Below, one piece after another: positions 50,048 through 58,021 of a stretch of DNA of 64,000 nucleotides. A program made the position numbers and the translations under genes. Every line of letters starts with the position of its first letter. Position 1 is the stretch's first letter. The notes under the pieces are model-generated. The model saw nothing but the letters and a program-made list of their open reading frames with translations. It made no database searches and had not been told where the DNA came from. Source of the stretch: CAZIDL01 sp964537825. Lineage in GTDB: Bacteria > Bacteroidota > Bacteroidia > Flavobacteriales_D > CAYVSK01. The stretch is from contig CAZIDL010000004.1 of NCBI GenBank assembly GCA_964537825.1, positions 1 through 64,000 of the forward strand. The letters are read 5' to 3'.

Positions 50048-50772
50048 TTACGACTTTCCAGGACCAGCTTCGTAAGGAGGACGAAGAAAGCGCTCAGGCT
50101 GATGAAATAAAGGAGATCCCGAGTGTCGAGCACGCCCCGGCTGATCGATATATAATGTTCGTTGATCCCCAGTTTGATGATCAGGTAATCGACCGCACTA
50201 AGGGCATCGAGGGATGCCAGCGCATCGAAACCGATGTAGCATATGAAACAGAGGAAGACGGCCACGATAAAGGCCACCACCTGGTTCGTAGCCAGAGAAG
50301 AAGCAAAGATCCCGATCGATACGAACCCTCCTCCCAATAGAAGAAGGCCGATGTAGCTTCCCCAGGTGCCGCCGACGTCCACATTGCCCACCGGGCTACC
50401 CAGGTAATAGATGGTGGCGAAATAAAAGAGGGAGGGAAGAATGGAAAAGAGCACGAGGAGGAGGCCTGCGAAATACTTAGCGAGAATGATCTGTAGGTCG
50501 GTCAGAGGCTTGGTTAGAAGAAGTTCGATCGTCCCGATCCGCTTTTCTTCTGAAAAGGAGCGCATCGTAATGGCCGGGATCAGGAACATGAAGACCCACG
50601 GAGCGATGGTGAAAAGGGTGTCCAGCGAAGCATACCCTTGATTAAGGACGTTCATGTCGGTCGGAAAGACCCACATGATCAATCCGATCAGAAGCAGGAA
50701 GACGATGATGACGATGTAACCGATCAGGGAGCTGAGGAAGGCCTTGATCTCTTTTTGAAGGAGTGCCAGCAT
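50041..50772 (-). CDS. gldF: Gliding-motility-associated ABC transporter permease GldF
   Basis: 243 aa with six membrane helices. The first 20 residues read MLALLQKEIKAFLSSLIGYI, as in GldF, and the cytoplasmic loop RSFSEEKRIGTIELLLTKPLTDLQIILAKY is the ABC-2 permease signature that contacts the ATPase. First gene of the gldF-gldG-DUF4340 operon, with a TAACTTCG promoter-like element 28 bp upstream of the ATG. Its presence fits a gliding or T9SS-bearing Bacteroidota. Confidence 0.94.
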   Translation of the reverse strand: MLALLQKEIKAFLSSLIGYIVIIVFLLLIGLIMWVFPTDMNVLNQGYASLDTLFTIAPWVFMFLIPAITMRSFSEEKRIGTIELLLTKPLTDLQIILAKYFAGLLLVLFSILPSLFYFATIYYLGSPVGNVDVGGTWGSYIGLLLLGGGFVSIGIFASSLATNQVVAFIVAVFLCFICYIGFDALASLDALSAVDYLIIKLGINEHYISISRGVLDTRDLLYFISLSAFFVLLTKLVLESRKW

Positions 50773-50800
50773 GATTGTGCTCCGCTGTTCTGAAAGCCTT

Positions 50801-50808
50801 CGAAGTTA
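50801..50808 (-). promoter_or_regulatory. TAACTTCG, -7-like element (gldF operon)
   Basis: TAnnTTCG on the minus strand, 28 bp upstream of ATG 50772. Confidence 0.4.
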
Positions 50809-50864
50809 ATCGTTTTTCCACGAGACAAGAGGGAATGGAGGAATGCGGAGATGTTAAAATGTAC

Positions 50865-50872
50865 TAAGTTCG
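50865..50872 (+). promoter_or_regulatory. TAAGTTCG, -7-like element (aspartate kinase-lysA)
   Basis: TAnnTTCG, 23 bp upstream of ATG 50896. Just after it TTCGC (50869-50873) and GCGAA (50881-50885) can form a small stem, followed by GCGCGTTTTT. This could be a weak leader hairpin. Confidence 0.4.
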
Positions 50873-50895
50873 CATAGCGAGCGAAGCGCGTTTTT

Positions 50896-52236
50896 ATGAA
50901 AGTCTTGAAGTTCGGAGGTACCTCCCTTGGGGGAGCTGATCGCATTCGTGGAGTAGTATCGATCCTCGAGCAAGAGCCACGCCCTGCAGTGGTGGTCCTT
51001 TCCGCCATCGGTGGGACGACCGATGAATTGGAAGCTTTTCTTGGTGAGTTGGAAGAAGGGGATAGGAGTAAGGCCCGTGAGCGGATCGGGCACCTCGAGG
51101 CCTGGTACTTCCATCTGATCGCTTCACTGTTCGGTGAAGGGATGGAGCGCAAGGAGGGTGAGAAACTTCTCCAGGGGCACATGGAACATTTGCGCGCTTA
51201 TACCGAAAAGATGATCACCGTGCACGAGGAGCGGGAGATCATGGCCCAGGGCGAGCTCCTTTCGACCGCCCTTCTTCATCATTACATGCGACAACGTGGG
51301 GATGTCGTGGAGCTTATGCCTGCCCTTGAGGTCATTCGGGTGGATGAGCATCGCGAACCGGACCGGACCTATATCGAAGGAAAAGTAAAGGAACGTATCC
51401 CGGAAAAGCCTGACGGACAGCTTTACCTCACACAGGGATACATTTGCCGGGACCCTTTCGGCAACGTGAACAACCTCAAGCGAGGGGGGAGCGATCTGAC
51501 GGCTTCCCTCATTGCTGCTTCCCTGCAGGCGGAAGAGCTTTGTATCTGGACGGACGTGGATGGTGTCCAGAACAACGACCCACGCGTGGTGGCGGATGCT
51601 GAACCCGTTCGTCGGATGTCCTTTGATGAGGCCGCTGAGCTTAGCTATTTCGGGGCCAAGGTCCTGCATCCTTCCAGCATCCGTCCTGCCAAGGAAGCTG
51701 ATATCCCGGTCCGCCTTAAGAACAGTTTTCGCCCCGATGCTAAAGGGACCCTCGTACAGGATGAAGAAGCTGAAAGGGTAGCTATTCGGGCGATAGCGGC
51801 TAAGGACGGGATCACGGCCCTAAGGGTGCGTTCCGGGCGCATGTTGATGGCTTATGGCTTTTTGAAACGGGTCTTTGAGGTCTTCGAATTGTATCAGACC
51901 CCGATCGATATGATCACGACCTCTGAGGTGGCCGTTTCCCTCACCATCGATGACGATTCCGCTCTGGACGCTATTCTGGATAAGCTACGTGAGTTCGGAA
52001 CGGTGGAAGTGGACAAGGGGCAAAGCATCGTTTGCATCGTGGGGGATATGGTCTACGAGCGTACGGGAACCGCCCGTCGGATATTCAATGCGCTCGGCGA
52101 TATTCCGGTCCGTATGATCGCTTACGGTGGGAGCCGGAACAACCTCTCCCTATTGATCGATAGCTCCTGGAAAGAGGAAGCACTAAAAGCCCTTCACAAG
52201 GGTGTTTTTGCTAAGAAGGATGAGGATGTGGCTTAA
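50896..52236 (+). CDS. Aspartate kinase (monofunctional)
   Basis: 446 aa. It phosphorylates aspartate as the entry step to lysine, threonine and methionine. The amino-acid kinase domain has the N-terminal KFGGTSLGGADRI, VVVLSAIGGTTDELEAFL, LTQGYICRDPFGNVNNLKRGGSDLTASLIA, and WTDVDGVQNNDPRVV. Two ACT domains follow from about 300 (ALRVRSGRMLMAYGFLKRVFEVF; IVCIVGDMVYERTGTARRIF). It is not fused to homoserine dehydrogenase. The end overlaps the lysA start, so lysine-pathway genes are coupled here. Feedback control by lysine through the ACT domains is expected from the family. Confidence 0.93.
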   Translation: MKVLKFGGTSLGGADRIRGVVSILEQEPRPAVVVLSAIGGTTDELEAFLGELEEGDRSKARERIGHLEAWYFHLIASLFGEGMERKEGEKLLQGHMEHLRAYTEKMITVHEEREIMAQGELLSTALLHHYMRQRGDVVELMPALEVIRVDEHREPDRTYIEGKVKERIPEKPDGQLYLTQGYICRDPFGNVNNLKRGGSDLTASLIAASLQAEELCIWTDVDGVQNNDPRVVADAEPVRRMSFDEAAELSYFGAKVLHPSSIRPAKEADIPVRLKNSFRPDAKGTLVQDEEAERVAIRAIAAKDGITALRVRSGRMLMAYGFLKRVFEVFELYQTPIDMITTSEVAVSLTIDDDSALDAILDKLREFGTVEVDKGQSIVCIVGDMVYERTGTARRIFNALGDIPVRMIAYGGSRNNLSLLIDSSWKEEALKALHKGVFAKKDEDVA

Positions 52237-53380
52237 GCGAGGTCCCGAGGAACTGAGCGAACAGCGGACGCCCTTTTACTTTTACGATCTGGGGTTATTG
52301 GGCCAAACCATTGCCGCTGCACAGGCAGAGGCGGCGAAAGGAGAGCATCATGTACACTATGCGGTCAAGGCCAATGCTGACCCCCGCATCATGGAGCGTT
52401 TTCGGAAAAGCGGGATGGGAGCGGACTGTGTGAGCGGGAACGAAGTGCGGTGGGCCATTGAATGCGGCTTTGATCCGGCTAGTATCGTCTTTGCGGGTGT
52501 GGGAAAGCGGGAAGAGGAGATCGCATTTGCTCTGGATAAGGGGATCTTCGCATTCAATGTGGAGAGCTTGCAGGAATTAGCGATCATCGATTCCCTGGCG
52601 GCCCAAAGGAGCATGAAAGCTCCGGTCGCACTCCGCATCAATCCGGACGTGGATCCGGAAACCCACCGATACATCACGACCGGGTTGGAAGAGAACAAAT
52701 TCGGGATGGACCGATGGGCGCTGGACGAGGTCTTCGAGCAACTTCCCCGCTTCGAGCACATCGCTCTCAAGGGGCTCCATTTCCATATCGGATCACAGAT
52801 CCGTGATAAGGGACCTTTCCAAAGCCTTTGCCTGAAAGTGAAAGAGGTCCGGGAGCGCTTCGAGGAACAAGGCTACGAGCTAAGCCATTTGAACCTTGGC
52901 GGGGGGTTGGGGGTCGACCATGCCCATCCGGATGAGGAAGGGATCCCGGACTTTGGAACTTTTTTCGGCACGTTCAGGGAGCACTTGGAGGTGCCTCCGG
53001 GGACCGAGCTCCATTTTGAATTGGGACGAGCGCTTACCGCTCATTGCGGGGATCTGATAACCCGGGTGCTCTATATCAAAGAAGGGTGGCATACCACCTT
53101 TGCCATCGTGGACGCCGGGATGACCGAGTTGATCCGTCCGGCTCTTTATCGATCTTTCCATCGGATCGATCCCCTTAAGGACGAAGGTGGAGCTAGGTAT
53201 GCTTATGATGTTGTAGGACCGATCTGCGAGACCTCTGACCTTTTTGGCAAACGGGTGGAGCTGCCCCTTCTCCGTCAGGGCGATCTGCTGGCGATCCGCT
53301 CGGTCGGAGCTTATGGAGAGGTGATGGCTTCGGGCTACAATCTACGTGACCGACCCGAAAAATATTACAAAGAGGAATGA
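52220..53380 (+). CDS. lysA: Diaminopimelate decarboxylase
   Basis: 386 aa from ATG 52220 (52226 is a close alternative; GTG 52202 would add six residues). It decarboxylates meso-diaminopimelate to lysine. PLP lysine in HYAVKANADP; other motifs are GMGADCVSGNEVRWAIECGF, HFHIGSQIRDKGPF, LNLGGGLGVDH, the GPICETSDLF cysteine, and the C-terminal SVGAYGEVMASGYNLRDRPEKYY. Overlaps the aspartate kinase gene by 17 bp. Supplies lysine while consuming the peptidoglycan precursor. Confidence 0.95.
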   Translation: MRMWLKRGPEELSEQRTPFYFYDLGLLGQTIAAAQAEAAKGEHHVHYAVKANADPRIMERFRKSGMGADCVSGNEVRWAIECGFDPASIVFAGVGKREEEIAFALDKGIFAFNVESLQELAIIDSLAAQRSMKAPVALRINPDVDPETHRYITTGLEENKFGMDRWALDEVFEQLPRFEHIALKGLHFHIGSQIRDKGPFQSLCLKVKEVRERFEEQGYELSHLNLGGGLGVDHAHPDEEGIPDFGTFFGTFREHLEVPPGTELHFELGRALTAHCGDLITRVLYIKEGWHTTFAIVDAGMTELIRPALYRSFHRIDPLKDEGGARYAYDVVGPICETSDLFGKRVELPLLRQGDLLAIRSVGAYGEVMASGYNLRDRPEKYYKEE

Positions 53381-53417
53381 AGCCGGGGGTCGGGTCCCGT
53401 GTTGGATCAAAAGCCTT

Positions 53418-54146
53418 TCAGAAGCGAAGGGTGAGGCCTGCTTTAATATCGTTCGCGCCCCAATGCCCATAACCGAGCTCGGCATAAGCTCCGAAAAAGT
53501 CGGTGAACATGTAGCGGCCGCCGATCATGGTATTAAAGACCGAAAATCCGATATTGGGGTCGCTCAGTTCATCTTCTTCTTCATCTTCGATCTCGTCAGG
53601 GATATCATCAGCGATGGAGTAGCTCGATAGGCGTGCTCCGAAATAATGACTGATGTAGAGATCGTATTTGCTTCCATCAAGACTGTGATCGAAGCTGAAG
53701 GTCTTGTTCAGGAATGGGATCACGTGAAAGACCCCTTTGACCCCAAAAGAAGTGTAGGTGTAGCGGACATCATAAGTCCCTGAATACGTCCTGAGATTCG
53801 GCCAGGTTCCCACCGTGTAATCATACCCTTTCTCATATTTCTGCGTAGCGACGCTGAAATAACCACCGATCCCAATGAAGTCCAACGCAGCTACCTCAAC
53901 GTCCAAACTGAGGGGGATCATGGGAGTTAGAGAACTGCTGTACAGGTCGTACCGGCTTCCATAGAAACCGAGATGAACGCCCATTCCGACGAAGATCTTA
54001 CCGGGCTGATAGATCGGTTCGCCTTTCGAGGGCGGCATCGGGAGGGGCTTTTCGGGTTCCGTTGCCGAGGCTGGTGGCATAAAGCAACAGGTGATGAGGA
54101 GAAGAAAAAGGCTTAGGGATCGATATTTCAAGGGTTTCATCGTCAT
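53418..54146 (-). CDS. Exported beta-barrel protein, outer-membrane protein family
   Basis: 242 aa with a signal peptide (KYRSLSLFLLLITCCFMPPASA). The mature protein is made of amphipathic beta strands (KIFVGMGVHLGFYGSRYDLY; PLSLDVEVAALDFIGIGGYFSVA; YTSFGVKGVFHVIPF) and ends LGYGHWGANDIKAGLTLRF with a terminal Phe, as expected for insertion by Bam. A Glu/Asp-rich loop (about 180-195, IPDEIEDEEEDELSD) probably faces outside. Function unknown. It lies 7 bp after the ABM gene stop, so probably in the same minus-strand transcript as the ABM and SAM hydroxide adenosyltransferase genes. Confidence 0.8.
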   Translation of the reverse strand: MTMKPLKYRSLSLFLLLITCCFMPPASATEPEKPLPMPPSKGEPIYQPGKIFVGMGVHLGFYGSRYDLYSSSLTPMIPLSLDVEVAALDFIGIGGYFSVATQKYEKGYDYTVGTWPNLRTYSGTYDVRYTYTSFGVKGVFHVIPFLNKTFSFDHSLDGSKYDLYISHYFGARLSSYSIADDIPDEIEDEEEDELSDPNIGFSVFNTMIGGRYMFTDFFGAYAELGYGHWGANDIKAGLTLRF

Positions 54147-54153
54147 CTGTTAT

Positions 54154-54447
54154 TTATAGGCATTCTTTTTGCTCCAGGCTCCAGGCCTCGGGCTTTTCTT
54201 TGAAGAGCACTTTGGTCTTCGCCCAAGTCCTCTTGAACAGTTCAGAGGATCGATAGGTTTTCAATGCCTCTTCATCGCGCCAATGGCTGTAGGTGAAAAA
54301 GACCTCAGGCCGCTCGCTGTCCTGTAGAAGTTCGAGGTGCTCACACCCATCAAAGGCACGGATCTGGGCCTTGGAGGCTTCGAAGTTATCGAGAAAGGTT
54401 CCCACCTTTTCGGGCTGGAAGTGCATTTTAACGATCCGTACGATCAT
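54154..54447 (-). CDS. Antibiotic-biosynthesis-monooxygenase (ABM) domain protein
   Basis: 97 aa from ATG 54447. It has the ABM fold signature MIVRIVKMHFQPEKVGTFL, CEHLELLQDSERPEVFFTYSHWRDEEALKTYRSSELF and ends in a short helix. Family members are small ferredoxin-like dimers acting as monooxygenases, haem-degrading enzymes or with no known activity. The start overlaps the 3' end of the SAM hydroxide adenosyltransferase gene by 20 bp, and much longer in-frame starts (54624) run antisense of nothing sensible but would sit within that gene, so 54447 is preferred. Confidence 0.85.
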   Translation of the reverse strand: MIVRIVKMHFQPEKVGTFLDNFEASKAQIRAFDGCEHLELLQDSERPEVFFTYSHWRDEEALKTYRSSELFKRTWAKTKVLFKEKPEAWSLEQKECL

Positions 54448-55240
54448 AGAATTCGATCTGAACACTGTCATCGAGCTTGAGGCCGAAGAGCCGTCTCGCG
54501 CCCTCTCCGGTCCCCGGCGCTCCTTTATTGATCGCGATCTCCAGAAAGCCGGAGGAACCGAATAGTGCGACCGCATGACCCGGGGGAACATCATTGTAAT
54601 GCGTGCTGATCCGCCGGAGTTCATTGCGCGAAGCTCGAAAACGCAAACTGAACGCGCGACCTTGCCCTACTTCTTCGAAGAGCTCCTTGCCGATATTGGT
54701 GATGGCGTTGTCGTAGGAATCGATGTGGATGATGCTTCCCCGTATACTATTCCCTTCCACGACCGGTCGGTAATGGCTTTTTTCCACGTGATCTTCTACC
54801 GGTTCTCCCAATTCCTCCAGCGCTTTACCCCGGATCAGTTCGCATGCTGCCCTTGCAAAAACGCCTTTTGTGGGAAAGGTGATGTCCGCCATCGAAAGCT
54901 CTTTCCGGATCCGGATCAAGCGATCCGGCTTTTTCTCAAAGATGAGCGAGAGGATGCCGTTATCGGCGGTGATGAAGTATTGGCCATTCAAATAAGCCAC
55001 CAAGTGCGATCTGCCTTCCTCAAGATCGGGGTCGACCCCGATAATGTGAACGGTACCTTCCGGGAAATCCGGATAAGCGTTCTTAAGAACGAAAGCAGCT
55101 TGGGTAATGGCAAAAGGAGGGATGTTGTGACTGATGTCCACGATCCGGGCTTCTGGACATTCCTGTAGGATCACCGCTTTGACCACTGCGTCGTAATGAT
55201 CCTGGAGCCCCATGTCCGTCGTAAGGGTGATCACTGCCAT
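54428..55240 (-). CDS. SAM hydroxide adenosyltransferase (DUF62 family)
   Basis: 270 aa. It has the N-terminal ITLTTDMGLQDHYDAVVKAVI (metal-free SAM-binding Asp), IVDISHNIPPFAITQAAFVLKNAYPDFPEGTVHIIGVDPDL, FITADNGILSLIF and the C-terminal barrel with HIDSYDNAITNI and PPGHAVALFGSSGFLEIAINKG. The family converts SAM plus water to adenosine and methionine. It is related to the fluorinase/chlorinase enzymes, but hydroxide is the common substrate. Divergent from phoH, with 103 bp between the two starts. Confidence 0.92.
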   Translation of the reverse strand: MAVITLTTDMGLQDHYDAVVKAVILQECPEARIVDISHNIPPFAITQAAFVLKNAYPDFPEGTVHIIGVDPDLEEGRSHLVAYLNGQYFITADNGILSLIFEKKPDRLIRIRKELSMADITFPTKGVFARAACELIRGKALEELGEPVEDHVEKSHYRPVVEGNSIRGSIIHIDSYDNAITNIGKELFEEVGQGRAFSLRFRASRNELRRISTHYNDVPPGHAVALFGSSGFLEIAINKGAPGTGEGARRLFGLKLDDSVQIEFYDRTDR

Positions 55241-55343
55241 CTTGGATCGCGAAGGCCGGGTGGAACATCGGGAGCTTCCTTTTCGCTCCCCACGAGGATC
55301 CCGGTAATTTCGTTAATTTGCCTTCAAAATTAAGCAAAAGCCG

Positions 55344-56357
55344 GTGCTGCCATCGGCAAAAGCTGAACGGAATTTGTCCCAGCGAACTTTTCAGATCACC
55401 GACATAGACCCCATGGTCCTTTATGGGGTCAACAATTCCAAGCTCAACCTCATCAAGGAACGTTTCCCTAAGCTCAAGATCGTGGCTCGCGGAGATACGA
55501 TCAAGCTGGTAGGGGATGACGATGAGATCGAACGGTTCCGCCAGAAACTGGATCTTCTCGTCGAATATTTCGAACAGTACAACAGTCTCCCTTCGGAGAC
55601 CATCGAAGAGATCCTCGAAGGATCCGAGGGAGAAGAGGTCGTTAACGGGACGCGCGAAGGGGACGATGTTTTGGTCTACGGGAACGGGGGTGCCAAGATC
55701 ACGGCCAAGACGGTAAATCAGAGGCGACTCGTCGATAGCGTCAACAAGAACGACATGGTCTTTGCCATCGGCCCGGCTGGTACGGGGAAGACCTATACCG
55801 CGGTAGCGATGGCAGTAAGGGCCCTGAAGAACCGGGAAGTCAAGCGGATCGTGCTCACACGGCCTGCGGTCGAGGCCGGGGAGAACCTCGGTTTTTTGCC
55901 GGGGGACCTGAAGGAGAAGCTCGACCCCTACCTTCAGCCGCTATCGGATGCCCTTCAGGAAATGATCCCGGCCGAAAAGCTCCGTTATTATATGGAGAAC
56001 GGGATCATTCAGATCGCCCCGCTTGCTTTTATGCGTGGACGAACGCTCGATCATGCCTTTGCGATCATGGATGAGGCCCAGAATGCCACAGAAGGGCAAT
56101 TGAAAATGTTCCTGACCCGGATGGGGAAGTCATCAAAATTCGTGATCACAGGGGACGTGACGCAGGTGGACCTTCCCAAAAAACAACCTTCCGGCCTCAT
56201 CAAAGCACAGAAGATACTCAGCTCCATCGAGGGCATCGATTGGGTTGAGTTGGACGATCGCGATGTGATCCGTCACGAACTGGTCAACAAGATCATCGAT
56301 GCATTCGACATCGACGAAGGGCGAAAGGAAGAAGGAGAAGAAAAGGACGAGAAGTGA
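55344..56357 (+). CDS. phoH: PhoH-family ATPase
   Basis: 337 aa from GTG 55344; TTG 55374 (327 aa, starting LSQRTFQITDIDPMVLYGV) may be the better start because homologues begin there. It has a short N-terminal KH-like segment, then the ATPase with Walker A GPAGTGKTYTAVAMAVRAL, Walker B AFAIMDEAQNATEGQLKMFLTRMG and FVITGDVTQVDLP. PhoH proteins are RNA-linked ATPases with poorly defined roles. The C-terminus is acidic. TGA overlaps the GTG of purC (GTGA at 56354-56357). A TTAATTTG sequence at 55313-55320 is one base from the promoter consensus. Confidence 0.93.
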   Translation: MLPSAKAERNLSQRTFQITDIDPMVLYGVNNSKLNLIKERFPKLKIVARGDTIKLVGDDDEIERFRQKLDLLVEYFEQYNSLPSETIEEILEGSEGEEVVNGTREGDDVLVYGNGGAKITAKTVNQRRLVDSVNKNDMVFAIGPAGTGKTYTAVAMAVRALKNREVKRIVLTRPAVEAGENLGFLPGDLKEKLDPYLQPLSDALQEMIPAEKLRYYMENGIIQIAPLAFMRGRTLDHAFAIMDEAQNATEGQLKMFLTRMGKSSKFVITGDVTQVDLPKKQPSGLIKAQKILSSIEGIDWVELDDRDVIRHELVNKIIDAFDIDEGRKEEGEEKDEK

Positions 56358-57301
56358 AGGGTGTTCTGACCGACACGGACCTTGCTTTCGGAGGCCAGCA
56401 AAGCCATTATAAGGGGAAGGTACGGGATATGTACCGTATCGGGGATGGGACCATCGTGATGGTGGTCAGCGACCGGATATCCGCTTTCGACCGTGTATTC
56501 CCGGAGGGGGTCCCTTACAAGGGACAGGTCCTTAACGGGGTTGCGGCCGAGTTCCTCGAGGCTACCCGGGATATCGTTCCCAATTGGATGGAGGCTGTCC
56601 CCGATCCCAATGTGATGGTCGGAAAGGCGTGTGATCCCCTGCCGGTGGAAGTGATCGTTCGGGGTTATCTGGCCGGGCATGCCTGGCGGGAGTATAAGAA
56701 AGGGGTCAGGGAGCTATGTGGAGTAAAGCTTCCGGAAAACCTGCGGAAGAACGATCCCTTGCCGGAACCGGTCATCACCCCTACGACCAAAGCTGAGGAA
56801 GGGCACGATGAGGATCTTACACCTCAAGCGATCGTTGACCGGGGCATATTGAGCGCATCCCGGTACGAAGAACTTGCCGGATATGCCTTGAAACTTTTCA
56901 GGAGAGGTAGTGAAATGGCCAAGGAGCGCGGTCTGATCCTCGTGGACACCAAGTACGAATTCGGCTTATTGAACGGCCAGGTCGTTCTGATCGACGAGAT
57001 CCATACCCCGGATTCCTCGCGTTACTTTTACGCGGAAGGTTTTCAGGAACGACAGGACCAAGGGCAGGAGCAGGAGCAACTCTCCAAGGAGTTCGTACGG
57101 GAATGGTTGATGGAGCAGGGTTTTCAGGGAAAGGGAGAATTACCGCAGCTCTCGGATGATTTTTTAAGGGAAGTTTCCGATCGCTACCGTATGTTGTACG
57201 AGCGATTGACCGGGAAAAGCTTCGAACCCGCGGATACGACGAATATCCAGCACCGCATCCTCGATAATGTAGAGGCTTATTTGAAGGGTAAAGAAGCCTG
57301 A
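56354..57301 (+). CDS. purC: Phosphoribosylaminoimidazole-succinocarboxamide synthase (SAICAR synthetase)
   Basis: 315 aa, GTG start overlapping phoH. Purine biosynthesis step joining aspartate to CAIR. It has HYKGKVRDMYRIGDGTIVMVVSDRISAFDRV, YKGQVLNGVAAEFLEA, PLPVEVIVRGYLAGHAWREYKKG, EPVITPTTKAEEGHDEDLT, LILVDTKYEFGLLNGQVVLIDEIHTPDSSRYF and the C-terminal SDRYRMLYERLTG. At 315 aa it is the longer, eukaryote-like variety usual in Bacteroidota. It is separated by 67 bp from fur, and purA follows after fur. Confidence 0.96.
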   Translation: MKGVLTDTDLAFGGQQSHYKGKVRDMYRIGDGTIVMVVSDRISAFDRVFPEGVPYKGQVLNGVAAEFLEATRDIVPNWMEAVPDPNVMVGKACDPLPVEVIVRGYLAGHAWREYKKGVRELCGVKLPENLRKNDPLPEPVITPTTKAEEGHDEDLTPQAIVDRGILSASRYEELAGYALKLFRRGSEMAKERGLILVDTKYEFGLLNGQVVLIDEIHTPDSSRYFYAEGFQERQDQGQEQEQLSKEFVREWLMEQGFQGKGELPQLSDDFLREVSDRYRMLYERLTGKSFEPADTTNIQHRILDNVEAYLKGKEA

Positions 57302-57368
57302 CCTCCCGGAAGGAAAGTCCTGAAAAGATGTTCCAAAAAGATTAAATTGGTCATCGAGCCAAGTTCCC

Positions 57369-57908
57369 ATGACCGTTAGTGAAGATACCAAGGCTACCGT
57401 TCAGGACATATTCTCCGCTTATCTGGAGCAGAACGGGCATCGCAAGACGCCTGAACGCTTTGCTATCCTGAACGAGGTCTATGAGCAGGAAGGGCACTTC
57501 GATATCGAATCCCTCTACCTGAAGATGAAGAACAAGAACTACCGGGTGAGCCGAGCCACCCTTTACAATACGATGGACCTCCTCCTGGCCTGCGATCTGG
57601 TCCGGAAGCATCAATTCGGGAACAATATTGCCCAGTATGAGCCTGCGCACGGCTATACGCAACACGATCATATCATCTGTACGGATACGGGGGAAGTGAT
57701 GGAGTTCTGCGACCCACGTATCGAGAACATCAAATCCACGCTCGAAGAGGTCTTCGGCGTGGAAATCATGCATCATTCGCTCTACTTTTATGCCAGCTGT
57801 ACGGGAAGGGGAGGGGATGAAGAAGGCTCGGACCGGTCTCAGCAAGAAGAAAGTGGATCGAATGAGCTCCGTTCGGAAAAAGCTGAAAGCTCCAAGAAAA
57901 AGGGTTGA
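57369..57908 (+). CDS. fur: Fur-family transcriptional regulator lacking half of each CxxC motif
   Basis: 179 aa iron- or metal-responsive repressor. The DNA-binding winged helix includes KTPERFAILNEVYE and YRVSRATLYNTMDLLLACDLVRK; the dimer/metal part has QHDHIICTDTGEVMEFCDPRI and the HHSLYFYAS strand. In most Bacteroidota Fur proteins these two places carry CxxC pairs that bind structural zinc; here they are C104-T-D-T107 and C144-T-G-R147, so one Cys of each pair is missing. The last 30 residues are a charged, disordered tail (SDRSQQEESGSNELRSEKAE). A weak promoter-like TAAATTGG lies 22 bp upstream. Confidence 0.9.
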   Translation: MTVSEDTKATVQDIFSAYLEQNGHRKTPERFAILNEVYEQEGHFDIESLYLKMKNKNYRVSRATLYNTMDLLLACDLVRKHQFGNNIAQYEPAHGYTQHDHIICTDTGEVMEFCDPRIENIKSTLEEVFGVEIMHHSLYFYASCTGRGGDEEGSDRSQQEESGSNELRSEKAESSKKKG

Positions 57909-58021
57909 TAAGGACGTGGCCGAAACCTCGGTCCGCGTTCGTTCGGCTCATCGTGGAAAAAAAGAAGCGCTGAGAGGGACTCGTTCTGATCTTTTTCAGC
58001 GCGTTTGAGCGAAGGAAGACT

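Noticed and set aside
50809..50895. Lysine riboswitch before aspartate kinase-lysA
   Set aside because: The divergent intergenic region is only 123 bp in total and shows no L-box core; only a small TTCGC/GCGAA stem is visible.
57790..58008. 72-aa basic reading frame overlapping the end of fur
   Set aside because: It lies in another frame of fur for half its length, shows no family motif, and its basic character follows from reading the charged fur tail out of frame. The 113 bp before purA hold no better gene.
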